Of a DNA stretch of 64,000 nucleotides, positions 1-15,540 are shown piece after piece (the stretch's first letter is position 1; each line of letters begins with the position of its first letter). The notes beneath the pieces were generated by a model. It had not been told where the DNA came from. It did no database searches and was given only the letters and a program-made list of their open reading frames with translations. The translations under genes and the position numbers were made by a program. Location: assembly GCA_020226215.1 (NCBI GenBank), contig CM035229.1, positions 79,749,343 to 79,813,342 on the forward strand, in the 5' to 3' direction. This stretch comes from Sindora glabra. Lineage: Eukaryota > Streptophyta > Magnoliopsida > Fabales > Fabaceae.

Positions 1-1130
1 ATAGTAACCCCAAAAATGCTAAAATGACATCATAAAAGATTTTACGTTATGGGCACAACAAGGCATATAAGTGCTTTGTGAGTAATGTTTTCATCTTATA
101 TGGCTTACTTAAACCTAGAGAACTTTGAAGAAGAGGATTTGACATACCTTATTGCATTTGAAATTGTAGTAATTGGGTTATAGAGATCCTTCAATACCTT
201 ATTAACAACCAAGTTTAGTATGTAAGCATAACACCTTTTATGCAACATTTCACCATCCAATACTAACTTTTTCCAATTCTTAACTTACTTTTAGATATGC
301 TATGACCTTATCATTTAAGTTAGCATTATCTATAGTAACACTGAACAACTTTTTAATACCCCACTCATTCATGCATTATTCAATTTGCTTCCCTATTATT
401 CCCCATTTGCTGTTTGGTATAAGGCAAAAATTAATGATCCATTTTTGTAACTTTTATTAATTATATATGAAATATATAGTTAATGCTATATAGTTCAAGT
501 TTTGCACACTAATCCAGTAATCAATTGTTATACATGCCTTAACATAACCAGATTTCAACAATCCTTTCAACCTACCTTTTCTTCCACAAAAATCTTCATA
601 TAATCTTTTCTAATAGTTTATTTAGAGGGGATATCCAATTAGGGGTTCAATTTTTTGTATATATATTTAAAGCCATAACTTTTAACTACCTTAAATGGTT
701 GCTCATCATAAATAACAAACACAAAAATGACTTTCTTACACTTTTCTAAGTCATAGATATGAGGGGCAGAACTTATTAAGAGTGTTTTTATTAGATTTCT
801 TCTTAAAATCAAGAACTTATTGATTGGGTTCATTCCTTAAGGCAAAGGCATATTTAATACGTTTAAGTATATAGGCTAACATGTTGGAAGTTCTATGTCT
901 TTTACTATCATAAAGAAATTTAATGCCACAGTAAATGCATTCAGTTATTGGTTCACTTACCTCCTTATCGGATACTCTTTTAAAATGATTCTAAGCAATG
1001 CTCCTCTTCCTTATAGTGATATCTATTGCCTTGTTGGTCGAAATCTTCCTTTTTATAGGTTTCTTCATTTTTTGACTAGATTTATTAATTGTTAATTTCT
1101 TAAGAAGTAGGTGCAAGTGTTGTTGCTACT
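1..1130 (-). pseudogene. hAT transposase remnant, copy A (RICESLEEPER/BED type), runs off left edge
   Basis: This is a decayed hAT transposase read right to left. The N-terminal BED-type zinc finger is visible around 840-950 as ECIYCGIKFLYDSK followed by HRTSNMLAYIL; the second His region is altered to Tyr. Further left come the transposase-core segment (200-400) and a segment equivalent to the family's PTRWNSTY motif near 40-55, where Trp has become TAA at 42-44. The C-terminal half lies outside the window. Positions 1-1130 align collinearly with about 7260-8400 (copy B), offset by roughly 7.2 kb, with many substitutions and frameshifts. No open frame longer than about 66 codons survives, so it cannot encode a transposase. 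Identification rests on family motifs recalled from knowledge; copy B supports it independently. Confidence 0.75.
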
Positions 1131-1439
1131 GCCCCACTAAAGTCATGCTTACTATGGTTATTCATGTAGCACTCCTTAATCATAATAAATTCTCACAATA
1201 AGTTAATTATTATTCAAAGAAAAATCTAATAAATTGAAAAGAAACTAGAAATGTAGATTTATCCAATGATACAAACTTCCATTCATTTTCTAGCCTAAAT
1301 AATGTCATTTATGTTTTTTATATTCCTGTGATGTTTTCTTTAAACTCAGTTTAGTACTCTCCTCCACTATTTTATTATATTTTTCCTTATGTTGTTTCTA
1401 TTCTGCTAATATTAATTCTAAGTCTTTTATTGATAGCAC
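1131..1439. other. AT-rich spacer inside the hAT A region
   Basis: I see no coding signal or clear repeat here. The stretch links the BED-finger end of hAT copy A to the DUF4283/zinc-knuckle fossil and is probably non-coding element sequence. Confidence 0.4.
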
Positions 1440-2065
1440 ATAGATCCAAAGGCCATAACTTTTACTCTTTTATCATCCCCCTAAATTTATTTTTACATTC
1501 TTACAAGATTTTAGGTCATGTCCTAAGATATCACATCCATAGCATAAGCTTTGAATTCTCTCATTTAAAATTTATCCAGATTCTTTCTTGATCTATTCTT
1601 CTCAACCAAAATCTGATAAGAAATGGCTTAAAAGTACTCAGCCATATCCATAACCTCATAAAGGATCTTAATAAGAAATCATTATGAAAAGGAATCTTTA
1701 CTTCTTCTACTTTTCTTAATTTAATGCTAATAATCTCAACATTATTTTTATTCATATATTTTATAAGTAAATTATGGATCCATACCCAAACTAAGATTTA
1801 TCCAAAATCTAAACCTTATAAAGATAAAGAATGATTCCAAAAATTATGATTTAAAGCCTATCCAAGAAAGTTCTAAGGTGAACCATCTAGAACTAATTTC
1901 CTATCTTCTACAAAGTTGAATGTAAAAGCATAAGTTTTAAGGCCATTATTCACTATATGAAACTCCCCAACCATATTCCAAATTTTAAAAATAATTTCTT
2001 TAACTATCTTTTTATTTAGAAATATGGGGCAAGCAAACCTACTGATGAGCATAAATTTTAGATCT
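1440..2065 (-). pseudogene. DUF4283 plus CCHC zinc-knuckle fossil (non-LTR retrotransposon ORF1-like)
   Basis: Read on the minus strand, 2060-1880 gives one frame resembling the plant DUF4283 domain, including FKIWNMVGEFHIVNN and AFTFNFVEDRKLVLDGSP. The conserved Trp after that Pro is a stop (TAG at 1873-1875). After a frame change, 1755-1620 continues the domain. Around 1500-1560 another frame gives a complete CX2CX4HX4C knuckle, CYGCDILGHDLKSC. DUF4283 followed by this knuckle is typical of ORF1-like proteins of plant LINE elements and their domesticated relatives. At least two frameshifts and several stops make it non-functional. No reverse transcriptase was recognised alongside, so it is an isolated ORF1 fragment or the rest has decayed. 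It lies within the presumed 5' half of hAT copy A, so it may be a nested insertion. Confidence 0.65.
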
Positions 2066-3897
2066 TTAATGGCTTTATTTAGTTGTAAGTCAATATACTC
2101 ATTTTTAAATTCTAACTACTATTTTTTATATGTCCTTACTTCCATCGCATGCATGATTTTGAGACTTCCACAAATAGAAAAATCTAAAAAATACAATCAT
2201 ATTTGTCTAATCTTTATAAACTAGTAAAAAGTGATAATATAGGTGCTTCTAGGTTTGTAGGGTAGCAGATGTTAGAGAAGAGTACTAAAAGGTAATTTTT
2301 CGATTCACAAAAAGGATATCTGTCTAGATTAATTGCATTACAATTTTGTGTTTATTATTACATGTTACTTTTTCCTTTTTCACATTCTTGCATCTATTAG
2401 TGTGACTAAAATGTAGAATCCAACCATTCGAAGCCCTGTATAGTCACCAGAGATAAAAAAGCTTGACTATACTTATGAAAATTCACTAACAATGTAGAAT
2501 GGCTTTTACAAATCAACATGTAATGTTCATAGACTAGTAAAGAATGATAGAATAAGTGCTTTTTCATGTATGGCTATTATGGAGCAGAAGTTAAATTTTT
2601 TGTTCTCAAAAGCATTATTCTATTGATATTAACTATCATGTAGTGTTGTGCGCATTATTTCATTATTCTACTACCTTTTATATAAATACATTTGTATATA
2701 GGTTACTTAATGCAAAAACTAACCTCTAAATGTGTAAGGATAATAAATCATTAATTTTTATATAAATACATTTGCACATGAAACACCAAAATTAATAAAT
2801 ACAACTTATTAGCACATTCTACTTGTTGAGAACACTTTTAAGAAAAAAAACTAGAATTTTGAAATATATGGTTGATTAATAAAATGAAACCAAAATTTCA
2901 ATAAGCAAGGTGAAGCAAGTGCTCGATTTTAAAGTTTCAAATCTTGCAAGAAAGTAAGGCAAGTGAGAAATCTATGACTTTCTAAATTACCAAAGCAATT
3001 GAACAAGAATACAAGAAAGTACTTAAGAATAAATGAAGAAGCAACAGTTGTAAAAAAAGGATCCATTTAAGAGAGGTTAAATCTTGAAGCTTAAGGTTGA
3101 GTTTGTAAGAATAGGTCTAATGGTGAGGATGGAGCAAAAGACAATTGGAAATTATAAGTTAATTGAGTCAGTTACTAGAATGAAAATTCAAAGCTACAAA
3201 TAGTTTCTTCACCTTTAGTTATAAAGTTGATATCTTTGAAATTTAAACAATAAAAAAATTAGGACCCTAATATATAAGATAAAATCTTTAAATAAAAAGT
3301 ACAATGATAATAACAAACCTAAAACCATAGTTAAGTAAAAGAATCACATATAAATGATAAAATAACAGAACAAAAAGGTGGAGAATGAGATAAAATCATA
3401 TACAAAAGAATCAAGAAAATAGAACAAAGTTATAAAGCTTACCAGGTGAAGATGTTGCAGTTCAATGGACAAGTTAGATAGCTTCAATGGAGTTTAAGGT
3501 TTAGAAAAGGGCTGTTCTGACTAGTTTCTTGTTGGAAGCACTTGTAAGAGGCTGGCTGGTAGGGTAAGAATCAATGGTAAAAGTAGATAACCTCCACTAG
3601 GGTTAAGACTTGAAGACAAGACTAATAGTGAAATGAGGGAATAGGGTTTATAAAGTGGTCAGATGTAGAACGAAATACAGAGAGGCCTTAAATTGAACAA
3701 TGTCATTTAGATAGGCCTTAATCAGTTCGATCTCCTTTGGACAACAAGCCTAATACCCGTAACTGCCTATTAAATCAACTTGGCTCTTTCCTTTATCCTA
3801 TTTTTTACTATTTGAGCTTCTTAAACTACTACCAACCACTTAAATTCAAGCTTTTTCAATTACTTTTAGGTAGTCAACCTAAAAATGGACACCCCTG
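2066..3897 (-). mobile_element. Probable 5' portion and terminus of hAT copy A
   Basis: There is no open reading frame of note. On the minus strand 3897 begins CAGGGGTGTCCATTTTTAGG, which has the form of a plant hAT terminal inverted repeat, followed outward by a possible 8-bp target site (3898-3905, ctcaaaag). About 3430-3560 resembles 10190-10350, the equivalent position upstream of hAT copy B, and both have a minus-strand GGTAA splice-donor-like sequence at that edge. This suggests a 5' UTR exon and intron ahead of the BED exon. The opposite terminus is outside the window, so the target duplication cannot be tested here. Confidence 0.4.
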
Positions 3898-6340
3898 CTC
3901 AAAAGTATATGGATAAAACTTTTACCAATCATTAAAATAAAGTAACTAGTTGGCAGAGTGATTTATTATCTCAAAAACTCATGGAGTCTAGAACAAATGT
4001 CTAATCCTAATCAACAAAATAAAGTAAATGCTATTAATACTTTGAGAATCATAAACTCTTAATTTTGGGAATAAGAGTAGCATACTTGGACAATTACTGG
4101 TTCTAGATTAAGAGACTAAGTTAGCTAGCCTTTAGTTTGCCTAATATTTTAGTGTATGAACCATTACAAAAATATGAACCTTCTACCTCCTTATATCGTA
4201 GCTGAAACATAGCTTACTAATAAGTTGAAAGTGGAAAAAGCAACCCAACACTAAATTTGCTAATTACATTAGAAAATTTAAACTAAAGAAATATTCAACC
4301 CTTAATATTTACTTATCACATTAAATTTTTAACAAATTATAAATGAAAATTATTCTTTCACATGAAAACAAAGACTTCTTTCTAAAGATTCAATAGTGTT
4401 GGCATTTGTTTTCTTAATTCAAGACTCTACACAAATAGCTTTTATTGGAACCCTTAGTGTCAAATTAACTTGCAAACACAAGTAAAATAATTAAATGGAA
4501 AGTATAAATAAGTCGATGAAGTTTTCCTATAACACATAATTAGATCTATACCCTAACTAGATTATAAATGTCTTTTTTAATATTATTGGCTCTTTTGAAA
4601 CATTGGATATAAGGCTTTCACAAAGCTTAATATGCATATACATTTTAAGCAAGTGTTAGATATGCAAAAAATCACAAATAATATAAATATGAATATTCAA
4701 TGTTAGAACAATGATCATCATGTACACTTAACAATACAAAGGATAAAATGTTCTTCAGGGAGTATAGATAAACCCTAAGTTCTTACAAAGTTTGCTCAAC
4801 CTATTTGATATTCTTAAGTCTAACAAATTAACTTATAGCTTGCACCATTTGATTAAAGGAATATGTCTTTAGATAAATCCAAAGTTGACATACTTCTCAC
4901 TATCAATAGGTTATCTTCTCAAGTATAGCCATTACTAAGATAATGTTAAAATTTGCCCCTATAAAGTTATCATTACAACTTGTTTCAAGTTATTCCTTTC
5001 TCTTTTTTTTGGGGGGGTGATTTTTGATAAAAGTCAATGGATGTTTCCAGCAGAAGAGACATTGAAAAATAATAAATGGAAACCTTATGCTTTACTTACT
5101 ATGTGAAAAAAAGCTAAAGTAGCTATAATATTATCAATTGCTGATACGGAAGGTAAGCTCATTGATATTGACTAGAGACTATATACTTGTAAAAGAATGA
5201 GTTAGAAAGAAAATTAATATGAGAAACATTATCTTTGTAAGCATGCATGACTTAATTTCTTAACTTCATTAATTTCATTTTTTTCTATTGAAATGGGCCC
5301 AATCTAGAACCTATTTAATAGTTATTAAAAGCCTATTTTCGGAGCAAAAAAATTAGCAAAATAAGCTTTATTGCATACATTAAACTAGTTTGAATTTTCA
5401 CTTTGTAACTTGCAATAATTGCTATTTTTCTACTCATATGAAGATAGGCATAACCTGCTAATAGACTAATAGTTAAACTCCTCAATGTATTAGTATAAAA
5501 GCAATTTAAGCAAATAACATTAGCGAATTAAACAAGTAAATTCCATGAAATTCTAGCAAGTATGATAGACTATTAAATTGCATTCTTTAACAACCAATTA
5601 ATTCAATATGGTAACAAAGTCTATAAATAGAAGCTAACAAGCTATATGAAGTCAACCAACTTACATAATAATATAAAAAAATAAAGCTGCACACGTGAAC
5701 AAAAAAGAAAAGAAAAGCTATGTTGTTATACATTGTTCTAACTAGGCTACCACCATCATGTGTTTTAGTTTAATATATTCTATACTAAAGATTTATACTA
5801 ACTACTAATTCATTAAAAGCCTAAAAATAAGAGTAATGTGTGTCATAATCTGTACTAGTAGCAATTTGTACAGCATAGGCTAATAGTTGTAAAAAATTAA
5901 TACCAACCTAATAGCAAGTGTAGTCAATATTTACTAAAAGAATGCTATTAGCAATATATCTAATTCATGTCTAAATCATGTCAAATGTAGATTCTATTCC
6001 CTATACACTTATTGATACTTTACTAACCATTCAAAAGAAGACAATGATATGGAAAAAGAAATTAGATCAATCAATAATCATAAGTTATTAAGTTTGCCTC
6101 TCACCAACTCAAGCAAAACTTGCTCTAAATGGATTTGTATATTTAAATGTTGCTATTATAAAAGAATTTGGTGCATCACTTTGAGAATTTCTTGGAAAAT
6201 ATAAATAAAGACATAAAAATGGATTAGTAATTGAGTAAACTATTCAAGAGGCAGAAAATAAAAAAATATATATGGAAAAAACATAATAGTATATAAATGG
6301 ATAAAATTATACCTTGTTCTACTCTTTCACACTTGTTAAA
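3898..6340. other. Intergenic AT-rich DNA between the two hAT copies
   Basis: I find no coding motif, RNA gene or clear terminal repeat. A G-run after a T-run lies near 5000-5020. The 3' terminus of hAT copy B should be somewhere in the right part of this stretch, but I could not find a match to its 5' terminal sequence. Confidence 0.5.
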
Positions 6341-8400
6341 CTCTTCATAGTCCTTAATTTTATTGAAGTCTACCATAGAGGGCCTCAACCAATTTTAGAT
6401 TCAAATGAAAGCTTCGATTATTTTAGGAGTTAATGAGCTCCTACATGCATCGAACACTCATCCTATAATGCTAAATACTGATTTAGAAGCCACAGTGGAT
6501 ACAGGGACAACCAACACATCTCTAGTTAGCTTAGAAAGAATGTTGAATTTTAAGGCATTATCCTTCCACCAAGTTAAAATGTCAAAATTATCTTCTTGTA
6601 AATACCTTTTTACCTCATTTGTATCTTTCTACTTCAAATGTAATCTATAGGCAACATTTATAACTTTCTTAGTATGGCTTTCAATTTTAGAAGGAAAAGG
6701 TTGTAATCCCCTTATTACTTAAAGATACACTAGGTTGGTCATATTCTTTTGATTACCATTCATACATCCTAACCAAGTTATCCTTAAATTTTTTAGCCAT
6801 TGTTTAAGCCACATCTTCTTGATATATTTCTTCAAATAACCATATAACATAAACTTAAATTTAAGGTCTAACACATTTGCAATAAAGAGAATAGGATTCA
6901 TGTTATCAATTTCCCTCTAATATTTCTCATGTTTTATTTTCATGTCCTTTGCCATTTCATACAAAATATATTCAACATCCTATTTTCAATCTATTTCTAA
7001 AGCTCATGTTGCATTATAAATATATTAGTGTAGGTAGAATTTAAAATGACATCTAATGAACTTGAAAATGATAAAGTTACCTCATAGATGATTTTAAGAA
7101 AATTAATAAATGCCCGAATATTATTTCAGTCATCATTAGTTAGTGATCTTACCTTCTTGGCATCCTTCATGAAATAAATAAAGTAATAACTCTCTTCATC
7201 CTCTAATTTTTCAAATGTTTTTTAGTATTTCTTAACTGCCTTTAACATTTTAGAGGAAGAGTAGCATCTTATAGGGATATTAAAGCACACAAGGGATTTA
7301 TGAGTGATACACTTTTCCTTTATTGCTTACCTAAACCTATTTAACCTTAAGGGAGAGGACCTCACATGTTATACTACATTCCTAATTACTAAATTGAGTT
7401 ATGTAGATCCTTCAATCCTTTATTCACTACTAAGTTCAAGATATGAACATAACACCTTATGTACATTATCTCACCATTTAAAACCAACCCTTTCCAATTT
7501 TTAAATTTTTTCTTTAAGTACATTATAGCCCTATCATTAAAGTTAGTATTATCAACAGTTATAGTGAATACTTTCCTCACACCCCATTCATTCAAGCATT
7601 GTTCAATTTGTTTCCTTATAGTTTTCCTCCTTATGGTTTTGTATAAAGCAGAAATTAATGATCTTTTTTTACAACTTCCAATCATTATTAATGAAGTGTA
7701 TTGTCAATACCATATAGTTAAAATTCTATATACTTATCTAATAGTTAGTAATTAGACATGCCTTAATATAATCAAACTTCAATAAGGCCTTCAATCTACC
7801 TTTTTCTTTTGAATAAATCTTCATGCAATACCTCTTAATAGTATGTTTAGATGGCACATACAATTAAAAATGCAATCTCTTATACATATATTTGAATTCA
7901 AACCCTTCAACTACTTTAAAAGGTTATTATCACAAATAATGAAAATAAAAATTTTCTTCTTATATTTATCTAGGTTATACACATGAGAAGTAGGCCTCAC
8001 TAACATTTTCTTACTAGATTTTTTTGTCAAAATCAAGCATTTGTTGTTTAGGATAATTTTTTAATGCACAAAGGTAATTGAGGCATTTAGGATATGAGCC
8101 AACATATTTGAGGTTCCATGTTCTTTGCTATCACAAAGGAATCTAATTCTACAATAAATATATTCAACTATTAGTTCATTCACTTTCTTATCTAGTATTT
8201 ATTAAAAATGATCTTATGCAATGCTTCTTTTTCTTCATTATGATATCAGCCATCTTGTTGAGTAAATGCCTTCTCTTTGTGATTCTTTTTCTTTTCGAAG
8301 CATCTTTCTTGCTTTTATAGTTAATGGTACACTTGGACCATTATCTTAGTTAAGTGGAGTAGGAGGAAGGGCTGTTACCCCACCAGTTGGTGGCTCACTA
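6341..8400 (-). pseudogene. hAT transposase remnant, copy B (RICESLEEPER/BED type), nearly full length but broken
   Basis: Several hAT domains can be read in order on the minus strand. A BED zinc finger lies near 8080-8165 (YIYCRIRFLCDSKEHGTSN, then MLAHI). The core lies at 7389-7685 and includes TITVDNTNFND with a conserved catalytic-type Asp, and the CYVHILNLVVNKGL signature. A central segment at 7010-7270 includes KTFEKLEDEESYYF and SFSSSLDVILNSTYTN. The C-terminal hAT dimerisation domain lies at 6341-6612, with DILTWWKDNALKFNIL, VPVSTVASKSVFSII and RSSLTPKIIEAF. In VASES the Glu is Lys, and in-frame stops break the domain. The roughly 2 kb span matches a transposase of about 650-700 residues. 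Frameshifts and stops throughout make it inactive. Confidence 0.85.
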
Positions 8401-10675
<2,275 letters not shown>

Positions 10676-11289
10676 CCTCTAACCCAACTTATAAACTTAT
10701 TCATTCTTTGTAACCTTGACTATCTCCATCTATAAATTAAGATCATAAAAGTTGGATAGTCTTCAATTAGATAATCCTTTCGTTTACCAATTATTACATC
10801 CTAGTCTGAGTTAGCTTTTTTTTCTTCCTCACAAAAGCCTTTTACACACAATTAGGTAATTAATTACTTAGAATTGAAAAAAATATATGTTAAAGTATAG
10901 GTGAATTTACTTACATAAGATTATGCAACTTTTGGGAACTTCCATTACTAATCTTTCTTCATGAGATGGGTGTAATAGAATAATCTATTTATAAAAAGCT
11001 TAGCCTTAATCTTAGCAATCTACATGTACAATAAAGGAAAATTTTATTAACTATTATGATACTTAAAACTATGTGTAACTAAAAATACATGAAAATAATT
11101 TATAGTAAGTTGCATATAATGCGAACTCAGTGTTTTGCTACTAGAATAGAATTTCCAATATGCAAAAATGACCTCTACCTAGTTATGTTTAAAATGTTAT
11201 TCCTTTTCATTTATTAGGAATTTTTGGATGTATTTGGGATCATCCCAATACATACAAAAACCTTCTTACTTTACATCCACCCATTTAAG
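10676..11289. other. AT-rich intergenic stretch
   Basis: I see no coding or structural signal between the presumed hAT terminus and the LTR-like block that begins near 11290. Confidence 0.5.
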
Positions 11290-14200
11290 CGTAACACCCT
11301 AAAATAATATTTAGAATATTATTATTTTAAATGCCCCAAAAAATTTATTTTAACTAATAAAGATAATTAAATTATGTTCATTTAGCTAATATTTTGTACC
11401 AAAAATACATTTAAATAATTATTATAGTGATTCTTTTACGAAGTTGAAAATATTCAACCAATGCAAGCATATTTAAATTTTTTGCTACTATATGTTTTAC
11501 CTAACAAGGAAGCTTAAATATTCAAGTACCTACTTAGAAATATAAAGTTATACTAATTTTTCCTTTTAAGTTATCAAAATTTTAAGATATCTTAGAATTT
11601 AAGGGAAAGAGAAGAGAAGAATAAACATGATAAAAATAGTGAAAACTAAATAAGGTTTAACTCAAAGGGAGTAGATAATTGGAGAAAGTGACTAAGATTA
11701 ATTTTAAAATTATAATTATACTATATTGGTACACTAGATTTTCCTTTTAATCTTCTTTTTTTTTTATAAAAAAAGACAAATAAATAAGTGGACGAGATTA
11801 TAGGAGAATAGGCTTATCCTATGCATGAAGCATCGGATCCTCTAGCTTCGTTTGTTTCTTTTTGTCTCTTTTTCCTATTTTGGAAATCGAATGCTTCTTA
11901 TTCTCATACACACACTCTTTCTTTCTCTCTTTTTTAGGCTTCCTCTTTCCCTAGCAGACATTATCGCCATCCTTGACACCATTTGTTGTTAGTAGCACCA
12001 ACAGGATAGCTAATCCATGCTACCTTTCGATTGCTCCATCGCATGTGAAGACTGGTAGATGTATATAAGGAAAGTTAGTGAGCTACTACATATTAGTATG
12101 CTATGTTCAACAACCGTACACTACCTGAGTTCTTTCATGTGCCCTTCTTAGCTCTGACAATTTGCAGGGTGGACAAAGGTCATGGATTCTAATTCAATTT
12201 GTGAGGATGTAAGATGCTCCTATCCTCTCTTAATTCTCCATACTCTACCACAAGTTTTGATGCTAGCAAGTTGTTGATGGCTTTGTAAGGCTAAGGTAAG
12301 TTGATTGTGACTTAGACATCCTTATTTTTCAACTAGGATAAGCTTGAAAAGGAAAACCCTTTTTACATGTATTTTTTGAAATATATGATGACACTCATAA
12401 AAAATATTATTTTTATGTTGAAAAACGCTAGAATAAAATGATTATAGTGTATATAAAATATTATATTTTATATTTTGAATGATTTATGCATGATCCAAAG
12501 AACTCTTAAAAGTATGAAAATGTGATTAGGTGATTCATTGAGAAAGAGGTAGAATATTAGAAATTAAATGTATGCCTTTGCATGATGATGTGATGAGAGC
12601 ATGTTTAAAGCGTAAAGTTCTAATATTTCACTTGTTTTTTTGTTTTGTTTGGAGAAACCTTTATTTATAAAAAATTTTAAACCGTTTGTGATAGTTTTTA
12701 AAATTTAAGAAGATAATGATATAGGATGATAGAACACTATGAATAAATACTTTTTATAGTATTAAATTTTAATATTTTTATTTGTATGATTTTGATTTGA
12801 GAATTTCCATATTATGTTGTATTTTTTGTTTCTTGTGATTAATTTAAGAAAAGATAATATAGTTGTAATATGAGAGGTTAAAATATTAGGACTAACTCTC
12901 TAAATAGTAACTTAGGAAGAAAATAAGTAAATTTGATGAATTTATAAGTTATCCTTGTGAGTTATGAAGTAGAAAAAAAAGGGTGAAAAATGACTACAGG
13001 TACTCTTGAACTTCTAAAAGTGGATAAGTATTCTCAAGTGAGTATATATCTTACTCCAAAATTTATATATTACTTATATTAGTTGAATACTATATTTTAT
13101 AATTTCCTTATCAAGTATATAAATCATAAATACATTTATGCATGGAATTGAATCTAGATATGATTGAAAAGCTTTAATCTCAATAGTAGTAATTGTTTAC
13201 CTAATTGATATATTATCGAAATAATTGGTATATTAATGCGCATATATATATTCATATGGTTATTTCATAAGATGTGGTCATTTCCTATTTTGAAATCTTA
13301 AAACGAAAGTAAGATACCATTATTACTTAGTATTACTTGATGCTTATTATGCTTGGTAGAACAATAAGCAATGAATATGTGTATGTATTGAGTGAATAAA
13401 TGTTGTGGCCATGCAAGAAAGCATGTTGATGTTGTTGTCAATGTATATATATTGTTATGTATCTTGATATTGTCTTTTGATAATGAGCTAGCTATTTTGT
13501 GTTGAAATTATATTGTAATTATGATATGTAAAGCTTCAGCTTTAATATCTAAATTATATTATAAATCATGTTATGAATGGTATTGAAATTGTGAAAAGTG
13601 ATGGGGACAATATTGTAAATATTGAATGAAAAATTTCTTGTAAAAAGCTTATACAAGATATAAAACAAACTCTAAAGAGACAAGGATGGATAGTTTGTGA
13701 AGAGTATAAGGTTGACTTAAAAGTCAAAGGTGAATACATGTGTATTTCTCATAAATTTTTATGCATTTATGATGTGACATTAAAATTTACTTGTGATTAA
13801 CTACTACCATTGATGTGATTATAAAGACTTGATGTGATTAAGTTTTGCTAATTATTTGTAAATGTGATGATCACCTAGAATAGGTTATGTAACGGTATCA
13901 ATATTGCATAAATTGAATGGCTAAGATTACTATGATTTATGATGTGAAATAAGAAATCTAAGTTATATGCAAGTAAACATATCAACTTGGGGTTTAGTTT
14001 TGTGTGTTTTAGAAATATAAGAAATTGATTTGCAGTTATTTTCTAATCCAATACTAAATTAGCTTATGACCATTTTATGTACTTGATTCAAAGTATAGTT
14101 GTGGTAGATATATGCTTACTAAATTCTTGTTTTAGGTTAAAATGAGGGTATTCAATCTTTGTTGCATCTATAAAGAATCAAAGACCACATAGTTAGGAGA

Positions 14201-14823
14201 TTTTGATAATTGAATTAGGAGTAAAGTTGTTAGTATCTATATAAATATTATATGTGTTAAGGTTATGCATTATTGTGTATATTCTGTATTCTTGTTGTAT
14301 CTATAAAAATTATAAGTTTCATGATTTAAGATGTGTGGCTTTTAGGAAGTATTGAAAATTGGAGAAACTTTGTCTATTTTCTTGTAAAAATTTATAATGA
14401 AAATAGGGATGATGAACAAGCTTAACAAACTGGACCTGCCTAAGGCTTACACGGGTCCAATCCATTAAGACTCGTATTTTAAACAATCCTATTTTGGCCA
14501 ATTTGATCCATATAAAAGCTCACAAGTCTTGCGGGCTTTACCTTATAAATCGGCTTGACCCGAGACCCATATAGATTCAATCCATATAGGCTGAGCCCAT
14601 TTAGGTCTACTTTTTTACAGACTTATTTTTGACAAACCACGTTTATAAAAGTGCAACTGATTAATCTGCTAAGCTCGCAAGTCTAAGGCTTGTTTATTGC
14701 CTTTAAATGAAATTGAGTTATCATGAAAATAAGGAGATTTCCATAGATAGAATTAGAATAAATAGTGTTAAAGTTGATGAAAATTAAGTAATGAGATTCA
14801 CGTTAGTTATAATCAAGTTTGGG
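11290..14823 (+). mobile_element. Possible solo LTR-like block (low confidence)
   Basis: The left edge reads GTAACACCCTAAAATAAT, close to the TGTAACACCC start of many plant Ty3/gypsy LTRs. A pyrimidine-rich leader-like tract lies near 11850-11950, with a splice-donor-like AAGGTAAG at about 12293. The right side, near 14815-14830, reads GGGTTGTAACAC and so does not give a clean CA terminus. No gag, protease, integrase or reverse transcriptase motif, primer-binding site or target duplication was recognised. The 14404-14705 MITE is nested in the right end. It could equally be unrelated AT-rich DNA. Confidence 0.25.
14404..14705. mobile_element. Non-autonomous hAT MITE, 302 bp, with TIRs and 8-bp target duplication
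   Basis: The left end reads TAGGGATGATGAACAAGC and the right end, reverse-complemented, reads TAAAGGCAATAAACAAGC, giving an imperfect terminal inverted repeat. The flanking octamers are aatgaaaa (14396-14403) and aatgaaat (14706-14713), matching at 7 of 8 positions, as expected for a hAT target-site duplication. The interior is richer in GC than the surroundings, contains short proline/glycine-type words such as GGCTTGACCC, and has no coding capacity. Confidence 0.7.
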
Positions 14824-15540
14824 TTGTAACACTAAGCTTGGCTAGTCTTTTATTTCTAACCTCAGCCATAAAGTCCTTTAATTTTGTAAATTCCTGATGA
14901 TTAAAATTTTTTCACATTTGTTACTCATAAGTAAGATTCCACATGTAATACATTTGTTATTTTTAGAAAAAAAAATTAAAATTATTAGTGATAAAAAATT
15001 ATTATAAATTAAATGGTAGTTTGAAAAAATATTATCAAATTGTACATACCTTAAACTCTTCAAAAAGCATTATGGGGGCTATCTTTGGAATCTACTTCGA
15101 AGTGGTCATATCCTTTTGTACTACTTGCTTTTTATGACATGAGCAATCAAGTGAATGAGTTATCTAGTTAGGATAAACGTAATAAAAAAATCAATAATAA
15201 ACTTAATTAACATATTATTCTACTTTAATGATGAAGTTCAAGTAAAAAAATTAAAAATAGCTATGTTCTTGTCGTATAAGCATAGAAAGCATATCGAATG
15301 CCTTTGAAAAAGGTTATGGTGTTGAGTGGACCTTGTAACTAGAATTATTGCTATATAACCTTGCTTCACGAAGACTATGACATTAGCAAGTAGGTCAATC
15401 CTTTAGTATCGAGGATAGGCATAAACTTGGACTTAAGAAAACTATAAATGGGTAGTAATGACCTATTAGCAAAAATAGGACTAACTTGGCTTTTAACTTG
15501 CCTTAATCAACTTTCACTATGGCCTTATTCAATCATTTGT
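14824..15540. other. AT-rich intergenic DNA
   Basis: No recognisable gene is present. The only open frames are short and low in complexity. Confidence 0.5.

Noticed and set aside
7304..7755. Plus-strand open frames over the hAT core
   Set aside because: They are antisense to the recognised transposase frame at 7389-7685.
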